Source: Promethearchaeota archaeon (GTDB taxonomy: Archaea; Asgardarchaeota; Lokiarchaeia; Sigynarchaeales; SOKP01). Taken from it: a DNA stretch of 64,000 nucleotides. The notes beneath the pieces are model-generated. The model did not search any database. It was given only the letters and a program-made list of their open reading frames with translations, and was not told the origin of the DNA. Location of the stretch: NCBI GenBank assembly GCA_019057775.1, contig JAHLWT010000159.1:27458-91457 (forward strand), given 5' to 3'. This document shows positions 53,716 through 61,899 of the stretch, piece by piece. A program made the translations under genes and the position numbers. How positions within the stretch are numbered: position 1 is the stretch's first letter; every line of letters begins with the position of its first letter.

Positions 53716-54624
53716 ATGATTGAAGAGATTGAAAAATTGTTAATAGAAGGTAATTTAAAATTTAAATGGAAAATCATGCAGGATTTAGAAAGTGTTGAAA
53801 TTCAAGAGAATATCCCTAAATATCCCGTGTTAATTCTAACTTGCATGGATCCGAGAATAGACATTTATCGAATTTTTCAGCTTAACCCTGGAGATGTCTT
53901 TATTCTAAGAAATGCAGGAAATATATATACTCAAGATGTGTTAAGGTCTATTTTGATTACAATATTTAAGTATGAAATCAAATACATTATAATTTTAGGA
54001 CATTTAGATTGTGGGATGACGAAGATAAATCCAGTAGAATTAAGAAAGAAATTACCATCTGAATTTCTTTCACGTTTATCTAGTAATTATTCAGAGCTTT
54101 ACAGAGAATTAACTAATTTTTTTAAACCTTTTGATAATGAAGTACAAAACGTATTGGATCAAATCAAGACTTTAGAAATAATAAAGGATTTTTACCCTGA
54201 AATTGAAATCACTGGAATGTTGTATGATGTTAAAACAGGATTAGTTTTTGAGCATGAGAAATTTAAAGATTATAGATCTATCGAGGATTTTAGAGAAACG
54301 TATAGAGAAATACTTATTGAGAAGAAAAGTCAATTCACAGATTTTTTAGATAAAATCAAGACTGAAATTCCCACTTTTGAGGATTCAAAAGATTTATCAC
54401 GAGAGGGTGAATCAAGAAAAGTAGTTATTTCTACTGTTGCTGAAAAAAACGAAGAAAAGAAGGATACTTATAACATTGAAAAGAAAGAATATAAGAGGGA
54501 TTATAATAACAACATCCAAATAATTTTACCTAAAATTAAAGTTCCAAAAATCAAATTTCAAGGGGTTAAAATATATATCCCCAAAAGATTTAGTGAGAAA
54601 AGAGAAATTTTGAGTAAGCATTAA
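53716..54624 (+). CDS. Beta-class carbonic anhydrase with C-terminal extension
   Basis: 302 residues. Core in residues 35-180: LILTCMDPRIDIYRIFQLNPGDVFILRNAGN with the first zinc Cys and the Asp-Arg dyad, and IILGHLDCGM with the zinc His and second Cys; this completes the Cys-His-Cys set. It interconverts CO2 and bicarbonate. The last 80 residues are polar and end with an unusual VPKIKFQGVKIYIPKRF, not part of known carbonic anhydrases. It follows the SPFH gene. Confidence 0.88.
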   Translation: MIEEIEKLLIEGNLKFKWKIMQDLESVEIQENIPKYPVLILTCMDPRIDIYRIFQLNPGDVFILRNAGNIYTQDVLRSILITIFKYEIKYIIILGHLDCGMTKINPVELRKKLPSEFLSRLSSNYSELYRELTNFFKPFDNEVQNVLDQIKTLEIIKDFYPEIEITGMLYDVKTGLVFEHEKFKDYRSIEDFRETYREILIEKKSQFTDFLDKIKTEIPTFEDSKDLSREGESRKVVISTVAEKNEEKKDTYNIEKKEYKRDYNNNIQIILPKIKVPKIKFQGVKIYIPKRFSEKREILSKH

Positions 54625-54657
54625 AAAGATAATTAGAGATTTAGAGAATAAATAGAA

Positions 54658-54918
54658 ATGTCAGAGATAAATACAGTTTTAGGTGATCTTAAATCTCGTT
54701 TTAGTGAGCATAGAAAACAAGAGCAAGATATTTTAAAAAGATATTGTGGAACCTGTAAAAAAGAATATTCATATGAAGATGTAATGAAAACATACCCGGA
54801 ATTAATCCAAGATTCTCTATCCGCGTTCTGGAAGAATTCAGAAATAACTTTTTATTGTTCTTACTGTCACCTATTAAAATTAGTTAGATTAATAAATAAA
54901 AATAAAAAAAATCATTAG
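54658..54918 (+). CDS. Small zinc-finger protein
   Basis: 86 residues: a basic helix (DLKSRFSEHRKQEQDIL), then CGTCKKEYSYEDV, and later FYCSYCHLLKLVRL; the two CxxC pairs are 40 residues apart and could bind one zinc. 33 nt after the carbonic anhydrase stop. Function unknown. Confidence 0.65.
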   Translation: MSEINTVLGDLKSRFSEHRKQEQDILKRYCGTCKKEYSYEDVMKTYPELIQDSLSAFWKNSEITFYCSYCHLLKLVRLINKNKKNH

Positions 54919-54932
54919 TTTGTATGATACTC

Positions 54933-55382
54933 TTATTTATTTTTCTCACTGAATTCTGTTAGATTGTCTAAAAGTTTTCTTAAATAACTTTCAAACTCAT
55001 CTATATCCTTTTCAGAAAGATCTTTATAGTAAATATCTCGCATTTCATTAGATACCTGAAGAAATTTATCTTGTAAGGCTTTATTCTTTTTTGTTAATTT
55101 TATGTATATAGTTCTTTTATCCTTTTCAGAACGCACCCGTTTTATATGACTACCTTTTTCAAGATTATCTAACATGTTAGATAACGTCGCCTTACTTAAT
55201 GCTGTGCTTTTTTTAAGTTCTTGGAAGGAAATATCATCTTTCTGCCAAAGTGGAAACATCACTCTACCTTGAGCAGCACTTATCTCGGTAATATTAAAAT
55301 CTCTGAGTAATTTAGCAAAAATACGCTCTGATAATTTACGGATTTTTGACATCAAAAAGCCTCCTTCCCTTAACTTTTCCAT
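54933..55382 (-). CDS. MarR-family transcription regulator
   Basis: 149 residues, MarR winged helix: GRVMFPLWQKDDISFQELKKSTALSKATLSNMLDNLEKGSHIKRVRSEKDKRTIYIKLTKKNKAL. The 'DKR' wing (SEKDKRTIYIKLT) is classic. Coding starts one base after the stop of the upstream 62-residue gene, so the two form an operon. The inverted repeat at 55640-55662 may be its own operator. Confidence 0.9.
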   Translation of the reverse strand: MEKLREGGFLMSKIRKLSERIFAKLLRDFNITEISAAQGRVMFPLWQKDDISFQELKKSTALSKATLSNMLDNLEKGSHIKRVRSEKDKRTIYIKLTKKNKALQDKFLQVSNEMRDIYYKDLSEKDIDEFESYLRKLLDNLTEFSEKNK

Positions 55383-55571
55383 TTATTTCTCGCCCGGCTC
55401 AAATTTAACATGCTGTAATTTGTAATAAAACTTAGCAGTTTTAGGGCTCAATTTGAGCAATGCATAATCAGGATCTTCTAAACCTTTTGGGTAATATCTT
55501 ATCCACCAGTCTAGCCAAATTTTACTCTTTATATCCATATCAGTGATAATATCTACTTCACCTCCAAACAT
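55383..55571 (-). CDS. 62-residue protein in the MarR operon
   Basis: GGEVDIITDMDIKSKIWLDWWIRYYPKGLEDPDYALLKLSPKTAKFYYKLQHVKFEP. A compact, aromatic-rich protein without recognised motif. Stop directly abuts the MarR start. Length and composition suggest a ligand-binding or accessory domain of the regulator. Could also be the remnant of a longer gene. Confidence 0.6.
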   Translation of the reverse strand: MFGGEVDIITDMDIKSKIWLDWWIRYYPKGLEDPDYALLKLSPKTAKFYYKLQHVKFEPGEK

Positions 55572-55639
55572 TTAATTTATTTTTACTATTGAATTCGTAT
55601 CTCAACTTTTTAATTTTGAAATAGTTCATGTAAAAAAAT

Positions 55640-55662
55640 ATTTAATTTAGTAATAATTAAAT
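55640..55662. promoter_or_regulatory. Inverted repeat upstream of the MarR operon
   Basis: ATTTAATT - 7 nt - AATTAAAT, an 8-bp perfect inverted repeat about 70 nt before the first gene of the MarR pair. The size fits a MarR dimer site, but the sequence is purely A/T and chance is not excluded. Confidence 0.35.
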
Positions 55663-55707
55663 GATTATAGCATACTAATTGATAAAATGATGCTTCTATA
55701 CAGATTT

Positions 55708-55816
55708 GCCTCTATTTAGGCATTTAAAAAAAATAATGTCTTGGAGAGAGCTCAGTCGGTAGAGCGTTGCCTTGGTAAGGCAAAGGTCGCGGGATCAATC
55801 CCCGCTAGAGGCTCCA
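55708..55816 (+). tRNA. tRNA-Thr(GGU) with a 33-nt intron between positions 8 and 9
   Basis: Exon 1 is GCCTCTAT (55708-55715), exon 2 begins AGCTCAGTCGG (55749). Spliced, it is a complete 73-nt tRNA: acceptor GCCTCTA/TAGAGGC, D arm GCTC...GAGC, anticodon arm TTGCC-TTGGTAA-GGCAA with anticodon GGT, variable loop AGGTC, T arm GCGGG-ATCAATC-CCCGC, discriminator T (55813), then encoded CCA (55814-55816). Unspliced, the acceptor's 5' strand would be missing. T54 is replaced by A. Confidence 0.93.
55716..55748 (+). other. BHB intron of tRNA-Thr
   Basis: As RNA: central helix CUCU (exon) with GGAG (intron end), four pairs including one G-U; bulges AU/U and AG/A; inner stem AGGCAUU with AAUGUCU; outer pairs GC/GC. 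Cutting after the second base of each 3-nt bulge leaves U8 and A9 joined, the usual archaeal pair. Confidence 0.88.
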
Positions 55817-55998
55817 TTTAAAAACTTCCTAGAGCGATTACTTGAAACATGAGTCTATTTCCGAAAAGCTTAGGGATATAATAGAAATTCATATCTCACT
55901 TTTCTCAGCTGCGGATCCATAATCCTATAAGATAATAATTTAGGGCTAAAACCACCAGTCTTAAGTGATGTTATATTAAGAGGATGCCGGTGGTGGGA

Positions 55999-56028
55999 AT
56001 CTCATGGAAGAGAAAAGCCCTTTTCCAT
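55999..56028 (-). other. BHB intron 2 of tRNA-Met (in the T loop)
   Basis: About 30 nt. The T stem GUGGG/CCCAC is the outer helix, CUCA/UGAG the central one, bulges UA/A and AU/U, inner helix UGGAA/UUCCA. This is a textbook BHB, but canonical cuts give the T loop CTCATAT (splice at 59/60), which lacks A58. Cutting at the bulge edge would give CTCAATT. The exact ends are therefore unsure by one or two bases. Confidence 0.75.
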
Positions 56029-56055
56029 TATGAGCCCACGACCTCCAGATTATGA

Positions 56056-56099
56056 GTCCAGCACGTTCCGTCTGACCCATTTTTTCAGAAAGAGAGTGT
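56056..56099 (-). other. BHB intron 1 of tRNA-Met (between positions 32 and 33)
   Basis: 44 nt. Central helix CCAG/CUGG (4 bp), bulges AC/A and AC/U, inner helix CAC/GUG and a further UCUGA/UCAGA stem. Cuts after base 2 of both bulges give the exact anticodon arm CCAGACTCATAATCTGG. Confidence 0.88.
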
Positions 56100-56288
56100 G
56101 TCTGGTGCTATAGCCAACTAAGCCACACCGGCTTCACATTTAATATCTAATTTTTATTTTTCGTAATTAATTTAGTTTAAAATTATTCTTATTTCTTTCG
56201 AAATTTTATTGAAAGTAGAAAGTGTAATTCCTTTTTTTCAATAACAAACTAAAAGGTTTTTTATTGCTTTATCTTAAAATTATTTGTT

Positions 56289-57854
56289 ATGGAGCGATTT
56301 AATAATGAAAGAATTTCAGCTGAAGAAGTCTCAATAGCTGATAATAATGCGCAATGGCTTGGTGTTCCATTAGTTCATTTGATGGAATGTGCAGGGTACA
56401 GTATAGCAGATGAGATTACAAAAAGATATAAGCTTGATAATCATTCAGATGTAGCTATATTTTGCGGAACGGGTAATAATGGGGGAGACGGATTTGTGGT
56501 TGCGCGCCATTTAGCAGCATTTAATATAAAATCTACAGTCATTTTAGTGGGGGCGCCTTCAGCAATAAGAACTCATGCTTCAAAATTCAATTGGGAGATA
56601 CTTATAAAACATATAAATTATATGATCAGAACTATCGTTGTTAAAGATTCAACACAGATAAGACAAATCAATTTATTAAGCAAAAAGGAGGGAAACCTTA
56701 GTTTAATCGTTGATGGGCTATTAGGTACAGGAATAAGCGGAAAGATTAGAGAGCCAATTGCAACTGCAATTGATGTTATTAACGAGATAAAGGAAAAAGA
56801 TAATATTGATGTAGTTTCAATTGATTTACCCTCAGGAATGAACCCAAATACAGGTAAAGTCATTGATAAAGCGGTAAAAGCTGATTTGGTAATATCTTTG
56901 CATCGAATAAAAAAAGGTTTAGATATAAAAAGCGATTATATCAAAGAGATCGTCATAAGATCTATTGGTATTCCATATGAGGCAAATATATTTGTAGGAA
57001 AAGGAGACTTAATTCCTACTATTAAGACTAGACCTATTGATAATCATAAAGGTCAATTTGGAAGAATGCTGGTTATTGGAGGATCGAAAAATTACTCTGG
57101 TGCACCTGCGTATTCAAGTCTCACAGGAATTCAATTTGGAATAGATCTAGTAATAACCTATGTTCCAGAGGTCGTTGGAGATGTAATCAGAAGTTTTTCA
57201 CCTAACATGATCGTCAGAACTAATAAAGGTAATTGGCTTAACTTACAATCACTCGAAGAGGTTTCAATATTAATAGACTGGGCAAATTCAATAGTTATTG
57301 GTCCGGGATTAGGTTTAGAAAAAGAAAGTGAAGAGTTACTTGAGAAATTGCTGGAAATTCTAATGCAGAAGAAAAAATCGTTTGTTTTAGATGCTGATGC
57401 TTTAAAATTAGTTAAGAATCACCTTGAGCTCTTAAAAGGTCAGAAGGTTATTTTAACCCCCCATGAAGGAGAATTAAAAATTATGGCTGAAATCGATTTA
57501 CCCCCTTATAATAAAATCGAAGAACGGGGTAGTATTATTCGAGACCTTGCGAAAAAGCTTGATGTAACCTTACTCGTTAAAGGACCGTATGATTACATAT
57601 CAGATGGTAAAAGGATAAAAGTTAATAGAACTGGTTGCCCTGAATTGAGTATAGGAGGAACTGGCGATGTTTTAGCTGGATTATGTGCAAGTTTTATAGC
57701 TACGGAAAACGATCCATTCGAATCCGCATGTTCGGCAGCATTTCTCAATGGGATTATTGGTGAGTATTGTAAAAAGAATATCGGAAGCCGTTTCACAGCA
57801 GTGGATATGATCTATAGTATTAATAAAGCTATTCAATATGTCATTAATTTTTAA
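56289..57854 (+). CDS. nnr: Bifunctional NAD(P)HX epimerase/dehydratase
   Basis: 521 residues with the two repair domains in the usual order. The N-terminal YjeF_N epimerase (1-220) has the VAIFCGTGNNGGDGFVVARHLA loop and a DGLLGTGISG turn. The C-terminal carbohydrate-kinase-type dehydratase (230-521) has RMLVIGGSKNYSGAPAYSSL, VLDADALKL, LTPHEGE and NGTGDVLAG-type GGTGDVLAGLCASFIA. It restores hydrated NADH/NADPH. Bidomain length is normal. Confidence 0.95.
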   Translation: MERFNNERISAEEVSIADNNAQWLGVPLVHLMECAGYSIADEITKRYKLDNHSDVAIFCGTGNNGGDGFVVARHLAAFNIKSTVILVGAPSAIRTHASKFNWEILIKHINYMIRTIVVKDSTQIRQINLLSKKEGNLSLIVDGLLGTGISGKIREPIATAIDVINEIKEKDNIDVVSIDLPSGMNPNTGKVIDKAVKADLVISLHRIKKGLDIKSDYIKEIVIRSIGIPYEANIFVGKGDLIPTIKTRPIDNHKGQFGRMLVIGGSKNYSGAPAYSSLTGIQFGIDLVITYVPEVVGDVIRSFSPNMIVRTNKGNWLNLQSLEEVSILIDWANSIVIGPGLGLEKESEELLEKLLEILMQKKKSFVLDADALKLVKNHLELLKGQKVILTPHEGELKIMAEIDLPPYNKIEERGSIIRDLAKKLDVTLLVKGPYDYISDGKRIKVNRTGCPELSIGGTGDVLAGLCASFIATENDPFESACSAAFLNGIIGEYCKKNIGSRFTAVDMIYSINKAIQYVINF

Positions 57855-58257
57855 GCTTTTACAAAACGATAATTTTCTATTATAGGATGTCAGAACGTGA
57901 ATTCATTTATTAAAAAACATTTATTAATTTCTAATATATTATATTATTAATTTAGATATTAAGATAATATTGTTGAGGTTTCCAGAACTTTAAATTCATT
58001 TTTATTCTTTCTAACTATTAAACTTTATCTTATAAAAGTTTCATCAAGTAAGAATTCAATTAATTTTTAGATTTCAGATGGAAATTATAACGAAATGGTA
58101 TTACTAATACTTTAAATTTTTGCAGTTTATTTTTGAAAATTTAAAAAAACTATTAGTTATCGCAATTAAACAATTTTGGGTAGATACAAAATTAAGTGAT
58201 TATGTTTAAATCTTTCGCTAACCCTCATTCTTTTTTTTATTTATATTAGTTCAGTTA
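57855..58257. repeat. AT-rich gap holding copy 1 of a duplicated promoter-like element
   Basis: 403 nt without a gene. The 37 nt at 57909-57945 are identical to 61803-61839, upstream of the gelsolin gene. A second shared piece, GTTGAGGTTT followed by AACTTTAAA, occurs at 57972 and 61840; here a 25-nt spacer separates the parts. Seems to be a duplicated leader/promoter. Confidence 0.75.
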
Positions 58258-60636
58258 TTGCTTTTATTCATAATGATTAAGGTAGATAAAAGTAATGATG
58301 CAAGGGATAAAATTCATATTTTGGTAGTGTTGTTAGTTATATTTAGTTTTGTCTTATTCGGAGCGATAAGTGAGGAACATTCCATGACCAAGATTAAGGT
58401 TGAAGATAAGGTGGGTGGAGTCGAGAGAAATCTGGAAATCTCGAATAGCTATATGTTCGAGTTGGATTGGAATAACACGTGGGATGATGGAGCTTACGAA
58501 ACTCCTTGGGACTTGGCCTTAGATTCGCTTGGTAATATTTTCATTACGGGTACTAAATCCAACGGATATTGGGATGATGAAGATGATGTTTTCTTAATAA
58601 AATATAACAATGTTGGTGAGTACCAGTGGCATCGAATATATGACGGTGGGGAAAGCGAATGTGCTTACAGTGTCGACCTCGATTCAGACGATAATATTTA
58701 CATAGTAGGGAGATCGAATGAGCCTAAAGGAGTACGGGGATGGTCACTTCTGATCAAGTATGATAGCTTAGGAAACTATCAATGGAATATCACTTATCAA
58801 GGGACGCAGAGCGCCGCTTATGGGGTTATGGTTGATTCATTGGGATATGTTTATATGACGGGGCGTATTCAAAATGAAGATGGTTGGTATGATTTTTATT
58901 TAGCAAAATATAATAGCTTAGGAGGACATCAATGGATTAGAACTTGGGAATCTACAATGTATGGAAATGGATATGGGTGTGATATTGCAATAGATTCGGA
59001 CAATAATGTCTTTGTGGTAGGTAACTTTGATATGGAAAATGATTATGATTATGAAAATGAAACGGGAGATACGTGTCTATTAAAATATGATGATCAAGGA
59101 GTATTTCAATGGAATAGGTCGTGGTCAAGTAACGAAAAGAATTGGGGGACGGGTATAGTTATTGATTCAGAGGACAATATAATCATTTCGGGATTGACAT
59201 TTAATTCTACAGGAGGTGGCTCAGACATGTTCATTGTCAAATATAATAGTTCTGGAACAAAAAACTGGGAACAGACATACGGGGAAAGAATGAATGAAGA
59301 TAGGGCTTATGGAATCGCTTTAGATTCAGAAGGGATGATATACATTGTAGGCTCTGTAGGTCATGTTACTTCAGAACAGTGGGATAACTTCTTGATACAA
59401 TTAAGTGATGCAGGTGAAATACTAATTAATCATACTTGGGGTAGCTCCTTTATACGCGAAAGGAGTTCTGGAATTGTAATAGATGCGTTTAATAATGTGT
59501 ATATCGCGGGAAATATGGAAGATCTTATCGGGAATAATAGTGATGTTGTCCTGTCCAAATTTCATCTTACTACGGTTTTGGATATATTGAATGACTTTCC
59601 AAAAAATTCACTAGAGGTTAAATGGAATATTACATGGGGAGAGTTTTATTGGAAAGATATTTTTTATTCAGAAACTCCTTGGGATATGGTTGTCGACTCT
59701 TCTGGTAACGTCTATATAGCTGGTATTTCCACAAACTCCTATAATGAAGAAGATGATGTTTTGTTGGTAAAATTTAACAGCTCTGGTCATTACCAATGGC
59801 ACCGATTATATGATGGAGGGGGGGATGAAAGAGCGTATGGAATTGCACTCGATTTTGATAACAACATCTATTTAGCGGGTCAAAAAGTGGAACATGGGGG
59901 AAGTGAGTCATATGTGCTTCTAATTAAATATGACAGCTTGGGAAATTATAAATGGAATGTTACGCATGAGAAGAGTTACAGTATTGCTTATGGAATTGCA
60001 GTTGATACTTTTGATAATATTTATCTGACAGGGTACAAAGGATATGATTTTTCTTTACTATATTTAATGAAATATAATAGCTTAGGGGAGCATCAATGGA
60101 ATCGTACTTGGAATACTAATGATATCGGATATGGGTTTGATATCGCATTGGATTCTGAAAATAATGTCTTCATAGTAGGAAATCATGAAATAGCACCTGA
60201 AACGACAGGTACATCTGTATTAAAATATACAGATCAAGGAGAATTCCAATGGAATATTTCTCTCTCAAGCAGCGAAGCAAATTGGGGAAGTGGTATAGTT
60301 ATCGATTCATCAGATAACATATTCATTTCAGGAATGACTTTTAATTCTACAGGATCGAACTATGACTTATTTGTCGTCAAATGTAATAACACAGGTACTA
60401 AACTCTGGGAACAAGTTTATGGGAAAAAACTAATTCAGGATTGGGTATTTGATATAGCGTTAGATTCGGATGGTATGATTTATGTTGTGGGGGCTGTGAG
60501 GCAAGATACTTCAGAATATAGTGACAGTTGCTTAATACAACTTAATGAGATTGGTGAAATGGTAATTAGCAAGATATTGGTCTGTTTATTTGCAGGATTT
60601 GATATTAACGAGCAACCGTTATCATCCTGTTTATGA
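58258..60636 (+). CDS. Secreted SBBP-repeat double beta-propeller protein, C-terminus broken
   Basis: 792 residues. N-terminal hydrophobic anchor (about 22-42), then two propeller halves built from SBBP blades (pattern A-Y-G-I-A-L-D-S-x-x-N-I-Y-I-x-G ... K-Y-N-S-L-G-x-x-Q-W-N-x-T-W). The first half (about 60-430) shows seven blades. The second (about 450-780) shows six closely matching blades and then leaves the pattern at about 60570 (IGEMVISKILVCLFAG instead of the expected INHTWG block and a seventh blade). The reading frame then ends within 25 codons, so the gene was cut by rearrangement. Surface-exposed, probably adhesive or carbohydrate-binding. Confidence 0.82.
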   Translation: MLLFIMIKVDKSNDARDKIHILVVLLVIFSFVLFGAISEEHSMTKIKVEDKVGGVERNLEISNSYMFELDWNNTWDDGAYETPWDLALDSLGNIFITGTKSNGYWDDEDDVFLIKYNNVGEYQWHRIYDGGESECAYSVDLDSDDNIYIVGRSNEPKGVRGWSLLIKYDSLGNYQWNITYQGTQSAAYGVMVDSLGYVYMTGRIQNEDGWYDFYLAKYNSLGGHQWIRTWESTMYGNGYGCDIAIDSDNNVFVVGNFDMENDYDYENETGDTCLLKYDDQGVFQWNRSWSSNEKNWGTGIVIDSEDNIIISGLTFNSTGGGSDMFIVKYNSSGTKNWEQTYGERMNEDRAYGIALDSEGMIYIVGSVGHVTSEQWDNFLIQLSDAGEILINHTWGSSFIRERSSGIVIDAFNNVYIAGNMEDLIGNNSDVVLSKFHLTTVLDILNDFPKNSLEVKWNITWGEFYWKDIFYSETPWDMVVDSSGNVYIAGISTNSYNEEDDVLLVKFNSSGHYQWHRLYDGGGDERAYGIALDFDNNIYLAGQKVEHGGSESYVLLIKYDSLGNYKWNVTHEKSYSIAYGIAVDTFDNIYLTGYKGYDFSLLYLMKYNSLGEHQWNRTWNTNDIGYGFDIALDSENNVFIVGNHEIAPETTGTSVLKYTDQGEFQWNISLSSSEANWGSGIVIDSSDNIFISGMTFNSTGSNYDLFVVKCNNTGTKLWEQVYGKKLIQDWVFDIALDSDGMIYVVGAVRQDTSEYSDSCLIQLNEIGEMVISKILVCLFAGFDINEQPLSSCL

Positions 60637-61117
60637 TAGTCAAATTCTAACAGAAGATCAGAAAGTTTTGTTGCAAGGGTTCCAAGAATTAATCGAGCTA
60701 GGCGTTGAGAATTATAAGAAAGGAGTTTCTCAACCGATAAGTGAACAAGATATTATTAGGGTTTTCAGTCGATTGGGCGGAGGTAATCGCATCTACATAT
60801 TAGGTGATGGAAGGAATGTCTTAGAATGGTGGAGAAATGGACGCCCCTCAACCGGAATTATCGCTGATACTTCTTTCAATGAGAGATTGAGACAGTTCAA
60901 TGAAAGAATTAAGTTTATTGCAGATAATGGTCCAGATACTGAAAGATTCTTAATTAATTACTACAGAGACCATGGATCCACTTATTATCCAACAGCAATA
61001 AGGCAAGTTGAAAATTATCTTTGGATGGCAGAAAATTCAAGGCATTTGCATTATCTTGTCCATTTAGAAGATGTTAAAAATATAGCTAGAATTTTTGCAG
61101 TACAATTTCCAATCTAA
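60590..61117 (+). CDS. Unrecognised cytosolic ORF, probably 5'-truncated
   Basis: Open frame of about 175 residues starting from a weak TTG within the end of the propeller gene. The protein (ILTEDQKVLLQGFQELIELGVENYKKGVS..., FSRLGGGNRIYILGDGRNVLEWWRNGRPSTGIIADTSF...) looks like real, helical, soluble protein, but lacks an SD and a plausible N-terminus. The likely cause is fusion of the cut propeller gene to the tail of another gene at about 60570. No family recognised. Confidence 0.5.
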   Translation: MQDLILTSNRYHPVYDSQILTEDQKVLLQGFQELIELGVENYKKGVSQPISEQDIIRVFSRLGGGNRIYILGDGRNVLEWWRNGRPSTGIIADTSFNERLRQFNERIKFIADNGPDTERFLINYYRDHGSTYYPTAIRQVENYLWMAENSRHLHYLVHLEDVKNIARIFAVQFPI

Positions 61118-61156
61118 TTTCTTTTCTTTTTCAATTTTAGAAATAAATAAGCTTTT

Positions 61157-61765
61157 ATGTGTTGTTTACCATATAATAAATGGATGAAGACAGAAAAGAT
61201 TATAGGTATTAAGAACCCGCAGCTTGTGAAGGTCCGAAATAATTTACGTAAACTAATCAGGGAGGCTTGTAATGAGCTTTTTACCCAAAATTTCGATTTA
61301 AGGCAAAAATTTCTAGTTGGTAGTTCACGCTGGCAAGAATTATATTCGCAAGAAAGAAAACTTAAAGATCAGTTTAAACGTTCAATTTGCATTTGTTATA
61401 GGTGTAATCATAATACTAAGGACATGGTGTACTTACCTTCATCTGAGATGTGGATTTGCACGGAATGTTACCAAAAAGATAAGTATATTTCCCTACTTAA
61501 GCACACTTTACCATTAAATAAGTTAGAAATACGAAATTTTTTGAATAGATTAGCAGGGGGGGATGGGATCTGTCATACAAAACATTCTTCAAGAAACAGG
61601 GGGGATGACTATTTTTATTCAAAAAAAATCTTAGATGAAATGGGTATTAGTAAAAAGATACGGAGGCATTTTCTTAAATTATGTATTTGTTATGGAGGAT
61701 ATTGTGATAGTGAGATTCTTATGAATGCTGCTTCTCTCCTTTTGGATGAATATACCCAATGGTAA
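61157..61765 (+). CDS. Unrecognised Cys-rich protein
   Basis: 202 residues (an internal ATG at 61184 may be the start: MKTEKIIGIKNPQ). Central zinc-ribbon-like site CICYRCNHNTKDMVYLPSSEMWICTEC, with CxxC twice, and a later LCICYGGYC cluster. Helical elsewhere. It looks like a small nucleic-acid-associated protein. No family recognised. Sits 40 nt after the preceding frame, inside the segment bounded by the duplicated leader. Confidence 0.55.
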   Translation: MCCLPYNKWMKTEKIIGIKNPQLVKVRNNLRKLIREACNELFTQNFDLRQKFLVGSSRWQELYSQERKLKDQFKRSICICYRCNHNTKDMVYLPSSEMWICTECYQKDKYISLLKHTLPLNKLEIRNFLNRLAGGDGICHTKHSSRNRGDDYFYSKKILDEMGISKKIRRHFLKLCICYGGYCDSEILMNAASLLLDEYTQW

Positions 61766-61802
61766 TTATAAAATTTAATCAATTAATAAATATTTAAAAT
61801 AA

Positions 61803-61839
61803 ATTAAAAAACATTTATTAATTTCTAATATATTATATT
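61803..61839. repeat. Copy 2 of the duplicated promoter-like element
   Basis: Identical over 37 nt to 57909-57945. It is followed by GTTGAGGTTT and AACTTTAAA, then a good SD (TAGGAG) before the gelsolin ATG, so this copy is the working leader of the gelsolin operon. Confidence 0.8.
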
Positions 61840-61899
61840 GTTGAGGTTTTTACAACTTTAAACTAATTTTTTAAATTTGAAATGTAGGAGATTGACAGA

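Larger units (their letters stand above)
55985..56132 (-). tRNA. Elongator tRNA-Met(CAU) with two introns
   Basis: Exons 56132-56100, 56055-56029 and 55998-55985. Acceptor GCCGGTG/CACCGGC, D arm GGCTTAGTTGGCTATAGC, anticodon arm CCAGA-CTCATAA-TCTGG with CAT, variable AGGTC, T stem GTGGG/CCCAC, discriminator A; CCA is not encoded. The acceptor GCCGG start and CTCATAA anticodon loop fit the archaeal elongator form. Total mature length is 74 nt. Oriented against the tRNA-Thr gene 168 nt away. Confidence 0.9.

Noticed and set aside
55817..55984. Third tRNA or box C/D RNA between the two tRNA genes
   Set aside because: Looked for T-arm and acceptor complements and for C/D boxes on both strands; only isolated pieces (TGATGTT, CTGG) were found.
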